A stretch of 64,000 bases of DNA from Balamuthia mandrillaris (GCA_031835245.1 JAVKOQ010000044.1:124001-188000), one strand, 5' to 3'; shown: positions 44,740 to 56,911, counted from the stretch's first letter. Notes: generated by a model from the sequence alone, not told the origin. Numbers and translations are program-made.

Positions 44740-47700
44740 TTATGTGAGTACAACGCTCAATGAAGGTAATTCCTTGGCCACAAGTTCCACGAATGCTGCA
44801 TCCTCCTTCTCGTTCCCTGTCCCTGCTCCATCCGCATGCAGCCCTCTCAGCTTCTTGGTATGCTTCTTCAACAATGCCACCAGCTGTCTCTCTCCCTCCA
44901 AGTTGCCGCACGCACAAATGCCACTGCATCCGCAAATAGAGAGCGCCTCCAGAGAATGCTTTCCGCAAGCACTCAACAGGGCAGTTAAACCCTGTTTGCT
45001 TAGATTGTCGCAGCCATCCAACCTCAACTTTTTTACCCCTTTCAACAATCCCATCAGCCCCTCTTTCTCCATGTCCAAGAAAAGCTTATCTGTGAGCTTA
45101 TGGCACCCTGCAAGGTGCAACTCTGTCAGAGAGCGCACCAAACCGCCATTGCCAAGAGCTTGCAACAGTGAGAGAACGGAATGGTCTGAGAGAAGATTGC
45201 AGGTTGACAAGTCGATCCGTTGGATGGAGATACCAGTGCTGTGGCGCGCTCCTTCTGGATGTATGAACAGGGAAGGCACTTGGGAGAGAGCTGCTTCCGT
45301 CAGGATGTCATATGCTCCGTTTAAATCCAACTTAGTCCAAACAGCTGCATCTTCTTGCTGTTCGTCTTTCTTGATTTTGTTCTTCTTTTGTTTGCGGTTC
45401 TTATTGTCGTTGAGGAAGCAAGTGGGCGAAGTAGACTCAAGAATGATGCTGCGCAGCAAACCAGCCATGAAAGGGCTGATGGCAGCCATTCGCAGAAGAT
45501 AAGCCATTTCTACTCCTTGCATCATCAGGCTCTCTTTTAGCACGATCATGATGTACTGTTTGGGAGAGGAGTTCGCAGAGTTGAAGATGTCTTCGTAGAA
45601 GAGGGCGGCTTTACCAAAGCCCTCGTTTCTGTGTGGCCGTAGTGATGCGAGTTGGCATGAGACACGAGGAAACCTTACAATAATCTCTTTGTCCACTTCG
45701 TCCAGGACATGCTTGCTTTGCCCTTTCTTCGGCTTTGTCGTTTTCTTCGTTTGTTTCGTTTTTGAGGAGTCGCTAGAATGTTCTTTGTCTTCTTCCGTTT
45801 CCTTTTCTTTTTCTTTCTCGTGTTGCTTGACCTTACGCTTCTGCTGTTCTGCATCTTCAACCCGAAAGAACGAGTGAGTTCTGTGTTGCTTCATCGTAAA
45901 GGCTTTCTGCAAAGCGTTCGCCGCAAACGAAAGGTAGAGAGCGATTTCTTCTCTGTCTGCATCTTTGATTTTCACATGATCGCCATGTTTGCCCACGCCT
46001 CGATTGAGATGAAGTACATCCTTGGGGGCAAGACCAGCCGAAGCGCTTTTGTTGTTCCATGCACTCGAACGAAGAGCAGAGGCAGCGGCAGCGTTCTTGT
46101 TGGTCGTTGTTATTTCATTTTTGTGTGTGGCGGAGGAAGCAGATGAAGATGCGAACGAAGAAGGAAAGACATTTCGTGCATGTCTAGATAGCAAAGCTTG
46201 GGCTAACTCGTGATTACAGACTGCAAAGTGGAACACGGAATTAAAGTCGTCTGAGTTGGAATTCCACGTTTCGAACATCTTGTCTTGTGCTTGTCGCAGT
46301 ATACGCAAGCGTTCTCTGGCCCCTTTATTTGTTTTGGCGTTGTTGTCAGTGGACAGGAAGAAAATGAATGGGAAGTTAGCAGGGGCAGAGGAGGGAGCCA
46401 ACAAGAAGGCAAGGCAATACCTGTATCAGAGGACAAGGCTTTTAACATTAGCGACTTGCCTTGATAAAACGATATAACTGATGTATGCTTCACACGAGCG
46501 TCCAGACCTTCCACATCCGAGTCTACCCAGACGAAGTTATATCGGTCATCACTAAAAATCATGGTTAGCATCCTGAAGGGATGAAAATGGAAGACAAAGG
46601 AGAATACCTTTCGATGAATTCTTGCCAAGTTCCAGGATGAATGCGAATGGAAAGGCTGGAAATCAGGCGAACAAACAACCACTTGAAGAAGATGTGTTCG
46701 TGAATTACACACCGCTCATGTTGTTCTCCGGGACTCAAAGCTTCTTTTCCAAACTTTGCTAACAATCTATGTTTCAGCGATGGTTGTCCATGCAAATATG
46801 GTCCTAATGATGGATACTTTGCAAGAACAGAAGATGTTGACGATTGTGCGTCGGTTGTCTCCACCAGTTGAGTGGCATCAAAGGAAGAAGATAGACAGCT
46901 CCACCACTCAACAGAGAATTTCGTGTCTAACACGAAGTTGAGCAGCTCCACAAGAATGCTGCGCGAGAGAACGTGGGAAGTGCCACTAGATGCTTTGCCC
47001 AGATCTCGTTGTTTGGCCTCAGTCTCGATTTGTTGGCGGAAGCAGGAACGCACCATCACTTTGAGCACTCTGGCTACCATCTCTGACAACAAGATCTTGC
47101 GAGGATAGGAGTTGGTACAGCAAGAACGAAGCACACCCGCGTGACGTATGTTTATTCCATGTCTGATTTGGAGGTGAAGAAAAGTCAGCAGAGGAAGAGG
47201 ATAGGAGAGCAAAGAGCGCACGAAAAGAGGAGTTAATAAAGCGAAGTAGATAAAGAAGAGCAGATAAAGAAAGGAGGCCAATACCTGTGCATTTCGCTCA
47301 CATAGAACTCATCCCGAACATCCACCCTGTCATCTAGTTTACGAGCAAAAGCAGGAATAACGGTCTGGTGGAGAAACGTTGTAGCTTCTCGTAATTCCCT
47401 ATTGTGAATTGAGCGCGCAGAATCGCAAGCCTGCCACCCAGAAAATGCATCAGGCGATAGTGGTTTAGAGTAAGCGTGCACAAACTCTGGTCTGTGCCCA
47501 ACAAAAGTAAGCAACAAAACGACAAATTTAAAAACTAAAACGTTAATAAAAGTAAGGACAACCGGAAATGTTTGTAAAAGATTGCTCTTGTATCTTTATC
47601 CCTAAAGTTGTCAAAAGAAAAGGAAAAGCGTTTGTTAAAACTAACAAACAAACTATCAAGTAAACATTTAGGACACACCCTTGTTTTGGCGCTTCTGGCG

Positions 47701-47881
47701 GATAACACCTAAGTGGAGAATCGTGGTTAGGGCAAGAACCTTTTGCGTCTAGATAGAGGGATAGCACCTTCCAAAGTCAAGCACATAATGGAGGTTGTCC
47801 TGTCCTAAATGACCTTCTAAATCTCCTGTATTTTTGGAAGTTGCTCGCATTAGTAAGGTAGAATAAACATGCAGAGCATAA

Positions 47882-47927
<46 letters not shown>

Positions 47928-49512
47928 ATGTCATAACTTAAAAGAGAGAAGTGTACCTGGACCGTATAATGTTGCGTAGTTGACTATATGAGGTTTGAGG
48001 TTGAGACGTTTGGCTACCTTTTTCACCTTGTTGTAAAGTGCTGCGTCATTGTTATGAACAGTACGACCTCCATCGTCAGAACCAAGCCGCAATGTCTCCC
48101 CGTTGATTGGCAACATTGTTATAGCCATCAACCGGTATCCTTAAATGGATTGATAAAGAAAAATAAGTACAAGAAGAAGAAGACGCAAGAAAGAAAGAAA
48201 CGGCAAGAAAGAGAGAAAGAAACGACAAGAAAGAAGGAAAGCAAGCAAAAATAGTTAAACGGCAAGATAGAAGTAATATCATGGAGAGGTTTGGAGAAAG
48301 GACTACCAAGATAATCAATGAGAGCAAGGAGCGGGAAATGCAAGTCAACATCTTGTGAGGCAGACATAAACCGAGAAATGCCTCGAAGCTCGTTGCCAGC
48401 AGCCTTCATGGCAGCCTCGTCATTTGCGCCGTCCGCACCACCATACATCCACATTGGCCGTGTTATTGGCAACATCGTGTCTGTCGCGTACTTGAATAAT
48501 ATTCTTTGTGCTTGAGTGGTTAGTGTTGTTTCAAAAAAAATGATGGTGTACAAACCCTCTGTAAATGAACTTCTCGCCACCGGCCTGACCACCAAGACTC
48601 TGAGGTTTTATAATTTTCTCAGCCACTGGTAAATGTCTTTCCAGGATGATGATCTTTCCTTTGGTTTTGTTGTTAAACATGTAAGAAGAGGAAGCAAGGC
48701 TTCCCAAGAAGCACAAGGAAGAAGAAGAAGAAGAAGAAAGAAGAAGAAGAACAAGAACTAGAGCAAGAACAAGAACAAGAACAAGAACAAGAAGGATAAG
48801 AAGAAAGAAGAAAGCGAAGCCAGCAGAAACACAAACCAAAAGTCTCTGCCAGATGAACAAAGTCTCTGGCGAATTGAGCCAAGGCTTCATACTTGAGCAC
48901 ATTGTCAGACAACGCCATCAACTTTTGGAACCTGCGGTTGTCAGCCAGGGCCGTCGTGCGCTGAGCCAGTTTCCATTTAGTGCCCATTACGTCCAGCGAC
49001 GCCTCCAGGTGCTGAAGAAGAAAGTGAGCAGAGGAGGAGGAGCCGGCAGTTGATGAGCCTTCTCCCTTTCCTCCAGAGGACAAAAAATGTAGCAGCGCTG
49101 CTTTCAACGTCTCTGCCTCTGTCTTTTCCAGGTTGTCAAGGCGTGGTATCTTCTGGGGTGTACTCGCTGAGTTTGATTGGTGTTCTTGTTCTTGTTCTTG
49201 TTGTTGTGTTTTCGGTGGTTCGGGTTCCTCTAATACTTCCACGTAGCAAAAGTCACTGGCTTCACTCTCCTCGCTTTCTGTGGGCGAGTGCGGTGGCGCT
49301 TCGCTTTCGGCGAGGTAGTAGCAGTATTGGCTCGGCCTTTTGGGGCTGGAAGCCCCTGCGGACGGAACAGACAGGCACCGCTTCAGCTCTTCATCCCCCA
49401 TGTACATGATACCCGCATTTTCCTCTGTTTGTTCTTCCTCCTCCTCTTCCACCGCCTCTTCGACGAGATAGTAGGGTGCCTCACCGCCACCGCCACGGCC
49501 TGCCGCTTGCAT
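44740..49512 (-). CDS. CLU-domain protein with C-terminal leucine-rich repeats
   Basis: Large multi-exon minus-strand gene, ATG at about 49512. Exon 1 (to about 48833) has acidic low-complexity sequence and a helical part. Exons near 48500-48300 and 48130-47955 carry CLU-domain motifs: NELRGISRFMSASQDVDLHF, PLLALIDYLG, GYRLMAITMLPINGETLRLG. Exons near 47500-47285 and 47155-46600 carry FLHQTVIPAFARKLDD, EMHRHGINIRHAGVLRS and a helical region as in CLU/TIF31 proteins. The last exon (about 46340-44740) adds leucine-rich repeats (IQRIDLSTCNLLSDHSVLSL, LTELHLAGCHKLTD, LRLDGCDNLSKQGLTALL). CLU proteins control mitochondrial placement and mRNAs for mitochondrial proteins. The usual TPR tail is replaced by LRRs. 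Confidence 0.7.
47889..47922. repeat. (GA)n microsatellite in a CLU-gene intron
   Basis: About 17 GA units, read as (CT)n on the coding strand, near an exon of the CLU-LRR gene. It is one of many such runs in introns of this genome; they may serve as polypyrimidine tracts. Confidence 0.8.
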
Positions 49513-49535
49513 AGTGCATTACCTTCAACAATATT

Positions 49536-49541
49536 GTCGAC
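49536..49541. promoter_or_regulatory. GTCGAC palindrome in a divergent promoter
   Basis: ATTGTCGACAAA lies between the CLU gene start (49512) and the divergent plus gene (49785). The same palindrome appears in several other host intergenic regions (9934, 40084, 55475, 55497, 62590). Confidence 0.35.
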
Positions 49542-49784
49542 AAATGGATGTCATCACAATGCAAAGATTCAAAAATTGTTTGCATTCTTTTGTATTTTCC
49601 TCTTCGTGCTCATCAACTGTTGGCCTGCTGCACCAAGTGAGCAATAATATTGTAGACCAACAAAGAATTCTAAAAATGCGCAAGTTTCAAATTGTTCGCA
49701 TTCTTTGCATGCTTCGAACCCCGAAATTTCAACCACAAACAAAAGGAAGAACGAAAGGAAGAGAAAGAGAAGGACGGAGGAGGA

Positions 49785-50726
49785 ATGCAGCTGGCCTCTC
49801 GTCCGCTCCTGCAGAACGCCCGTTTTGTGCATGGCGTGCCTCTGCAAGAGGACTCTGATGCTCGAGCGCCTGTTTTGCCACGAATTGCGGAGGGCTTGCC
49901 TCTGGAACCCACAACAACGCTCATCCCCTTACCGGAGTATGTTTTTTTTTCCCCTTTTTTTTGTGGACCTGAATGTATTCATTCATCCTCCCTCTGACCC
50001 TCTCTTTTTTTTGTGAACCCCTTACATTCGCTCAACAGACCTAGCACAGCCTCTTTGGTCTTTCAAGGGGTGCGCCAAGATCCTGAGGTATTGATCTCCA
50101 TCCACCAAGCCTTGCAACGGCAAAGCCAAACCTCCAACCTGCCTGCCGCCGCTCAACGCCTGCGCTGCCGTAGCACGGCCACCCGTATCGTTTCCTCGTC
50201 TTACAATCCACGTGTTGCTGCGAGCGCTTCAGAGGAAAGCAAACGAGAGCAGCAACGACTACCACTTCACCGCTACTCGATCCCTCTGAGCAGCAGGTGC
50301 TCACCTCCAAATGAAGATGATGACGAGGAGGAAGAAGAGGACAACGACGACAAGACGGCTTCTTCTTCTCTTCGTTCCGAAATGATAGCACCTTCTTTCA
50401 AACGACGACAACAACCATTGCACCACATAATCCAAGACCAGCAGGACGATGGAAACCAAGTCACTGAACATAGCACAACGCCAAACCAGCTCGCTATTGG
50501 CAATCCGCCATCACAATCGTTGGCATCGTTCTCCTCCTCCTCCTCCTCCTCCTCCTCCTCCTCCAGGGCTGCAGCCGTGATTTCCACTTTGCAGCGAGTG
50601 AAACCCTATTTGAAACGGCTCTTTGTGCATGATTGGCCCAGGGTGATAGTGCTGGCCCTCTTCCAACCCCACCCCCCCTGGACTGAGAACAGCATCGAGG
50701 ACATTTTCTTCTGTGGAAGTTACTAG
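49785..50726 (+). CDS. Ser-rich hypothetical protein, two exons
   Basis: Exon 1 from the ATG at 49785 encodes MQLASRPLLQNARFVHGVPL and ends at about 49937 before GTATGT. Exon 2 (from about 50039 to TAG 50726) begins PSTASLVFQGVRQDPEVLIS, continues with helical and acidic low-complexity stretches (EDDDEEEEEDNDD, a Ser run from a TCC repeat at 50531-50562) and ends RVIVLALFQPHPPWTENSIE and DIFFCGSY. The first folded-looking part and the C-terminal end are probably the functional pieces. No family recognised. The splice joins in frame with canonical ends. Confidence 0.55.
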
Positions 50727-50757
50727 GCGAGAACATGTAATGTTGTACATACTTTTA

Positions 50758-51345
50758 TTATGTCTTTTCCTTTTGTTGTTTCTGGTTCTCATGCCGCCTG
50801 GGGAACGGTTCCTCGTGCTCTCGCTGTATTCGTCTGGAATGCATGATCCTGCAAGGCACCATTGATGAGAAGGCCCACGCAGGGCTCTGCCCTTGCAGCG
50901 TGACGTTGGTTTTTGGCATCTGCTCTCCGTTTGCCGACAGTTGAACTCGGGTGGAAGAACGTGGAAGTGAACGTCCCTCGCCTCCAACAAGGATTGGCGG
51001 AAGCTCGGTTGGTCCATCAGCCGTTTGGTGGGCCGACCTGAAGCATCGGCAGATGTTGATCACATGGTTGAAAGCCTCGTGGCACCAGCCAGTGCCAAAG
51101 AGTGCAGCACCGTAGTCCTCAGTGACCATTGTAAAGTTTTGTTGGTTGCTGTTGGCTCTCATAGACAACACAAAGGGGAAAAAAAAAAGGTGGGCACAAT
51201 GAAGCGAGACTGAGCTGCATACAAACGTGAGTGGCGAGCAAAAAAGAAAAGAGAAAGAGAGGAGAAGGAACAGCAGCGACTGAAAAAAAAGGCGAGAACA
51301 AAAGAATGCTTCAGACCGTCGTTGCCTATCCAAAGCACCTTCCAC
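50758..51345 (-). pseudogene. Broken third copy of the glycosyltransferase
   Basis: Minus-strand remnant similar to the genes at 38881 and 40142. Pieces recognised: FTMVTEDYGAALFGTGWCHE and AFNHVINI (first-exon homologue), DQPSFRQSLLEARDVHFHVL and PPEFNCRQ (third exon), and PCRIMHSRRIQREHEEPFPR (end). They lie in different frames and the DxD region and exon 2 equivalent are missing, so no complete enzyme can be made. It must come from an old duplication of the locus 10 kb away, in inverted orientation. Confidence 0.7.
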
Positions 51346-51384
51346 CCAAGACCAACGACAGGAGGCTGAAAATGAAACCAGGCC

Positions 51385-51422
51385 TTGCTCTTTAACCTCA
51401 CCCTCTTCACCCTCAGTTTCAC

Positions 51423-51453
<31 letters not shown>

Positions 51454-52023
51454 CTCGCCCTCGCCCTCGCCCTCGCCCTCGCCCTCGCCCTCGCCCTCGC
51501 CCTCGCCCTCGCCCTCGCCCTCGCCCTCGCCCTCGCCCTGCCCTCGCCCTCGCCCTCGCCCTCGCCCTCGCCCTCGCCCTCGCCCTCGCCCTCGCCCTCG
51601 CCCTCGCCCTCGCCCTCGCCCTCGCCCTCGCCCTCGCCCTCAAAGGAACAGTGCCAGCTCCAGAAAGAAAAACGACGAAAGCAGAAGGCTAAGAGCCAAA
51701 GGCGTCAACGAGCTCAGCAACAACAAGAAAAGGAGGAACAAGAAGCCAAGACACGGCGAAAAAGGCAGCTCCAGAAAGAAAGAAAGCAACGCCACCGAAA
51801 CAAGTGCCTAAAAGAAGAGGAGGAAAAGAATGCTCAGCAAAAGAAAGCTGCTGAGTCACTGAGCTCTTTGCTTACCTCCTCCTCTTCTTTAACCATACCT
51901 TCGTTTGCACTCCCTGCCTTGCTTCGTCACTCACCAGCAGGCTTCTTCAGCATCCCAGCATGTATGGTACCCTCCTTCTTGAGCCACTCGCCAACAACTT
52001 TTTTTTGTCAACCTCTTCACTGA
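51385..52023 (+). CDS. Doubtful ORF across a CCCTCG minisatellite
   Basis: A frame of 212 codons open across the hexamer array: (AL)n then, after a single missing base at about 51540, (SP)n, followed by a Lys/Gln-rich helical part (KEQCQLQKEKRRKQKAKSQR) and a Ser/Pro end. The frame being open through the repeat is expected from composition. The part after 51640 could be a real exon of a nuclear or coiled-coil protein, but no start or splice evidence was found. Confidence 0.25.
51419..51640. repeat. (CCCTCG)n minisatellite with a single-base slip
   Basis: About 37 tandem hexamers CCCTCG. One unit near 51540 lacks a C, which shifts frame from Ala-Leu to Ser-Pro. Otherwise it is nearly perfect, suggesting recent expansion. 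Confidence 0.9.
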
Positions 52024-52351
52024 CCTCTTCGCCGACCTCCTCTTTGCTGACCTCTTCGCCAACCTCCTCTTCACCAAGCTCCTCATCAAGGCCTACACCA
52101 AAATCAAGTTGAATGGAAACAGATTTATAGTAGATGTAAACTGTTGGATAGAGGCGGTACAAAAGCGATGTGAGGAAGAAGAAGGGCCGTGTAGTGGAAC
52201 CCAGGAAGCCATAGAAATAAAGCAAGTGGGAGAATGCATAATTACAATGACGGAATGTACTATATGTTCAAGCAGAACAACTTACTCGAATGTGGTCTGT
52301 GGCCCCATGCAATCACGCAGTGAATATCGTGTCGTCCTTACGTTTTGCTTT

Positions 52352-52354
<3 letters not shown>

Positions 52355-52405
<51 letters not shown>
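52355..52405. repeat. (GA)n microsatellite
   Basis: About 25 GA units just upstream of the casein kinase exons, with a further (CT)n-rich block at 52540-52670. Probably in the 5' intron or leader of that gene. Confidence 0.8.
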
Positions 52406-52408
<3 letters not shown>

Positions 52409-52635
52409 CAGCGCCGCCAAGAACCTTGTAGAGACGCGATTTGTAGTAAAGTTTAAGATGTTTGCTTTTCACGTTTTCCTAGTGAACAAAAAAATGTGAG
52501 CAGCGGGTGATGTGCATTTTTTTCTTGCTTCAAGACTGTCTCTCTGTCTCTCTGTCTCTTCTCTCTCTCTCCCTCTCTTTCCTCTCCCCCTTCTCCCTAT
52601 CGTCTGTCTTTCTCTCTGTCTCTCTATCTCTCTGA

Positions 52636-52673
<38 letters not shown>

Positions 52674-52746
52674 TGGCGCTTTCTCATGTGTTCTTTCTTT
52701 TCTTTTCTTTCTTATTCTTTTCTCTTCGTTTTTACTCGATTTTAGT

Positions 52747-52914
52747 GGGTTTTCCGTATGTGCAATGGTATGGAGTGGAAGGAGAGTACAATGTGATGGT
52801 GATGGACCTGTTGGGACCCAGTCTGGAGGACCTCTTTAACTACTGTGATCAAAAGTTCTCTCTGAAAACTGTGCTTATGCTTGCTGATCAATTGGTTTCT
52901 ATCTTCTTGTTCTC

Positions 52915-52951
<37 letters not shown>

Positions 52952-54299
52952 GCTCTCTCTCGTTTATTCTCCATGCGTATACTTACTCTTTTACAACAAC
53001 TCAACGAATCGGACTGCAACCAAAGCTGTTAAGGATAGAATACTTTCATAGCAAAGGCTTTATTCATAGAGATATCAAACCTGACAACTTTTTGGTACTT
53101 TTCTTTCCTTTTCTTAAGCAGAAGAATAAGAAGGAAAGAAGAAGAACAACAACAAGAACAAGAAAAAGCAACAAAAAGGTCACTTACTTTGGTTTTTGTT
53201 AACCCTTTATTCACTCTTTAAAAAAAAAAGTTGGGTCGAGGCAATAATGTGGTTTTCATTATTGACTTTGGATTGGCAAAGAAGTTCAGAGACTTGCAGA
53301 CACTTGTACACATTCCCTATCGTGAACGTAAAGGGCTCACCGGCACTGCCCATTATGCAAGTATCAATACCCATCTGGGCATTTGTTAGTTTTTTATCCT
53401 TTTAAATGCTTCTTTGCTTCTTTCTTTGTTCTTTTAGTGAACTAGTATAATTCTTCATTGTTTTTTTTAAATGAACTAACTTCTTCATTTTAACTTTTCT
53501 TTTCATTATTATGCTACTATGCATTTAAAAGAACAAAGCAAGAGAAATGATTTAGAGGCAATAGGATATGTATTGCTTTATTTTTTGAGGGGCAATTTGC
53601 CGTGGCAAGGCTTTAAAGGGGCCAACAAAAAGGAGAAATATGAACGAATCAGCAAATGGAAGATACTTACTTCTGTGGAAGCTCTTTGCCAGGGGTGTCC
53701 TGGTTAGTTTCTGTTCTCTTCTCTCAAGCTTCTGTATTTCACTATTGTGAGGTTTATGGCTTGTAAAACTAACTGTGATATAGCTGAATTTGCAACATAT
53801 TTGAACTATACTCACTTGTTGCATTTTGCTGGCGAACCCAACTATGCCTATCTGCAGAAGATCTTCAGAGAACTTTTTATACAACAAGGATATGAGTATG
53901 ACAGCAACTATGATTGGGTGCATGAGGAACGCAATTTACCCACCACCAAGCTGACGCCAGAAGTATGTTCTTTTCATCTTCCACTTCCTATCTCCCTTAT
54001 TCTTATTTCTTGTTTCAGACCTATATCTTCCTTTTCATTCTTCTTTCTATTCTTTTAAAAAACCAAAAACTCACTAACGAGTAAAGTTAGGAAATAAGTA
54101 ATCAGGCAACAAGAGGATCTCCAGAACCACGTGCACCAGCAAACTTTAAGTCCCAAGAGGGGGAGGAGGTGCTAAGGCTAGAGCAAGAGGAGGAGCAGTC
54201 GGAACTCAAAACAACGTGTCCACCACAAAAGTTATCAAATATGGAAGCAGAGGAGATGAAGAGAACATCACCAGTACATCCCCAGCAACAACAACTTTA
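52747..54299 (+). CDS. Casein kinase 1, N-terminal exon(s) not found
   Basis: Ser/Thr kinase of the CK1 family. Exons, approximate: 52747-52890 ([20 protein letters not shown] then [13 protein letters not shown]), 53030-53092 ([20 protein letters not shown], catalytic HRD), 53238-53370 ([12 protein letters not shown], then [19 protein letters not shown]), about 53525-53705 ([20 protein letters not shown] then WQGFKG), 53760-53960 ([38 protein letters not shown]), and a tail from about 54108 to TAG 54299 rich in Glu and Gln. KPDNFL and the GPSLEDLF motif are diagnostic of CK1. The glycine-loop and VAIK exons expected upstream were not seen, so the gene is truncated or has small unresolved exons before 52747. 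Confidence 0.75.
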
Positions 54300-54768
54300 G
54301 CGACAGGAGAAGGAAGCAGAAGAACGACAGCTTCTGTTGGTTCTGGAGCAAAAAGCACTTGGAGCTTTAGGAGGGATGATAATTTTGTTCCATGCTAATC
54401 CAAATCATGAACAGGTGTAGCTCCATTTTCTCGTTTCTCTTTGCTTATCTCCCTTCTTTTCTCTTTCCCATCCCTTCGTTTTTGATAACCAACAGGACAA
54501 GGATTAAGTTTAAACAAAACTGTGTTATCTTCCTGAACTTTTATTTGTTGACACATTCACTTTGCTGAGTCCTTTCATTGTTCTTTTGTCCTCTCTCTTT
54601 CTCTCTTCGTTCTCTTTTCTCTGTTCTTCTCCTGATATGTCAATTTCTCTCAAAAGGCAAATATGTGCTGTCAACTTCTCTTCCACTATAGAAGTTCTTG
54701 TGCTTGCTATTCTGAACAAACTATGATGCTAATGCTTTTCTGAAAAATCGACACACAACGCAATGGCA

Positions 54769-54799
<31 letters not shown>

Positions 54800-54844
54800 A
54801 AAAAGAGAAGAGAGAAACAGGGAAGAGCAAAGGGCAAACAGTGA

Positions 54845-54885
<41 letters not shown>

Positions 54886-55159
54886 AAAGAAGAGAAAAGA
54901 AAAAGGTGGAATATCAGCCAGTTCCACAACGCCGCCTTTATAAACTTTTTTTTAATATATACAGGGCAATGCATAGTTTCTTTGATTGATTTCTTGCAGA
55001 AAGCCACTCTTCGAAAGGACGTGCACCGCGTTTAGTAAGTGGAGAGATTGTTCAATTATTCGATGTAACGCTTTGTGCTGAAAAGAACAGACTCACCACC
55101 CCAAGGAAAAAAAAAATAAGAAAAAAAAAACAGAAACAACACCAACATCAGCACCAACC
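54300..55159. repeat. Gene-free stretch with GA repeats
   Basis: No coding signal was found. It contains (GA)n runs at 54768-54796 and 54846-54872 and T-rich sequence. The 3' untranslated end of the CK1 gene probably lies at the left. Confidence 0.45.
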
Positions 55160-55433
55160 ATGAAGAGCAATAGGCAGGTGTACATCCTCCTGGTCTTGCT
55201 TGCTTCACGTTTCTTTTTTACAAATTTGTCTCTTCATCCTCTTCACCTGCTCCCAAGCCATCCAGTTACTTGGAGCTGCAAGAAAACTATCCTGGGAGTT
55301 GTCACCTTGACGCTTTATGAAGGTGGACAACGTGCACCCAGGCTATACCGCCAGCGGCTATGTTTATGCCAAGAAAGCTGTTTACACTTTTGGTAAGGAG
55401 TTGATCAGAGAGACCACACAAAAAAGGAAATAA
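55160..55433 (+). CDS. Possible small secreted protein, structure unresolved
   Basis: The ATG at 55160 opens a signal-peptide-like start (VYILLVLLASRFFFTNLSLH). In another frame, 55314-55433 encodes MKVDNVHPGYTASGYVYAKK followed by AVYTFGKELIRETTQK and TAA, which looks natural. A splice between them would give a small secreted or membrane protein, but no clear junction was found. It precedes the 55472 hairpin and the SDR gene. Confidence 0.3.
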
Positions 55434-55471
55434 TGAACTAAATTGCGCCAATCAAAAATCAAACAAATCTT

Positions 55472-55505
55472 CATGTCGACTTGAAACAATATTCAAGTCG
55501 ACATG
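55472..55505. promoter_or_regulatory. Perfect inverted repeat upstream of the SDR gene
   Basis: CATGTCGACTTGAA at 55472-55485 and its exact reverse complement at 55492-55505, around the loop ACAATA, ending 19 bp before the SDR start codon. Each arm contains GTCGAC. It could be an operator-like site for a dimeric factor or a hairpin in the leader. Confidence 0.6.
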
Positions 55506-55524
55506 AAACAAAAAAACCACAAAG

Positions 55525-56393
55525 ATGAACGCAAGAGAGGAGAGCAACAGCAAGGACAAAGCAAAGGTGTTGGTCACAGGGGCCACCGGCTTCGTGGGCA
55601 AACAGCTCCTTCATCGGCTGCTCCAAGAGGATCGCTTTCAGCCGATCGCCTTTGTGCGTCCCTCCAGCAACACTCGATCTCTACCCAAAGGTTTGCTCTC
55701 TTTCTTTCCTTCCTCATCTGCAGCTGATCACAAGAACAAAAAAAAGGAGTGGAGATTCGTGAAGGGAGCCTCTTTGAGCATGGTTCGTTGCGCGAGGCGG
55801 TTCGTGATGTGGCGGCGGTGGTGCACTTGGCCGCCATGATGGACTTTTTTCCAAAGCAGGTGGAGCAGGTCTACCGCACCAACGTGGAAGGCACTCGCAA
55901 CCTGTTTCTCGCCTGCGTGGAGGAGAGGAACAGCCGACGAGGCCACCGCTTGGGCTCTTGTAAGAAAGCCAAAGAAAACGAGATGACCCATGCCGCCAGT
56001 GCCGACTCTGAGGAGACAGAGGAGGGAGACCTCCGCTTCATTTATATTTCCTCCACCGAAGGTTTTCTTTCCTTCTTTCTTTGTACTTTTCTTCACGTTG
56101 CTTCTATTGTCATTTCTTGCTCGAAGTTTTTCTCTCTTCTCTCTCTCTCTCTCTCTCTCGCTTTCGTGGTCTGTCTCATATATGACGTTTATTAACTTGT
56201 GGACGCACAGCAATGGGTGCCGTTGAAAGTCCACCGGCTGATGAGACGACTGAACTGAGACCAACTTCGGACTATGGGCGCAGTAAGGTCCTCGCTGAGC
56301 AGATAGTGAAGGAACTCTCCGACAAACACAAGTTACCCCACATCATTTTGCGTCCCACTGGTAAATCTCTTCTCTTCTTCTTTGCTTCACCTA

Positions 56394-56439
<46 letters not shown>

Positions 56440-56911
56440 CTGTATCTGCTCTCTCCTTTCTCTAAAGAAGAGTTGTTTACAGGTATACTTGGGCCGCACG
56501 ACGAGTTTGCTTTTTATGAACTGGTGAACATGGTTAACAGCGGTCTCTTGTGCTTTATTCCTGGCGATGGCACTGCTTTGCTTGCTTTTACTCATGTGGA
56601 GGGTTGTCTATTCTCTTCTGTTTTTTTTTTTCTGTTTACTTAATCCTCTGGTTTAATAGATGTGGTGGAGGGAATTGTGCGTGCTCTGCTGGTAGAAGAG
56701 AAGGAAGAGGCTTTTAATCAGACCTATATACTTTCAGTGGATGAAGCTATGACGTACGCTCAGTGGGTTCGGTTCCTAAGCCATGCTTGCGGTCGGTTCT
56801 CTCCATTCCTGCACGTGCCCTTACCTTTGGTCAAAGTGGTGACTGCACTCCTTGCTCCTGTTATGAACCTGGGAAAGGCGTACGTTTCTTCCTCTTCTTA
56901 TGCTCTACCTT

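Noticed and set aside
44027-44968. Several overlapping long reading frames (up to over 500 codons) on both strands
   Set aside because: They are translations of the GAGAG satellite, which lacks stop codons in all frames because of composition; only the true exon of the CLU-LRR gene at its edge is kept.
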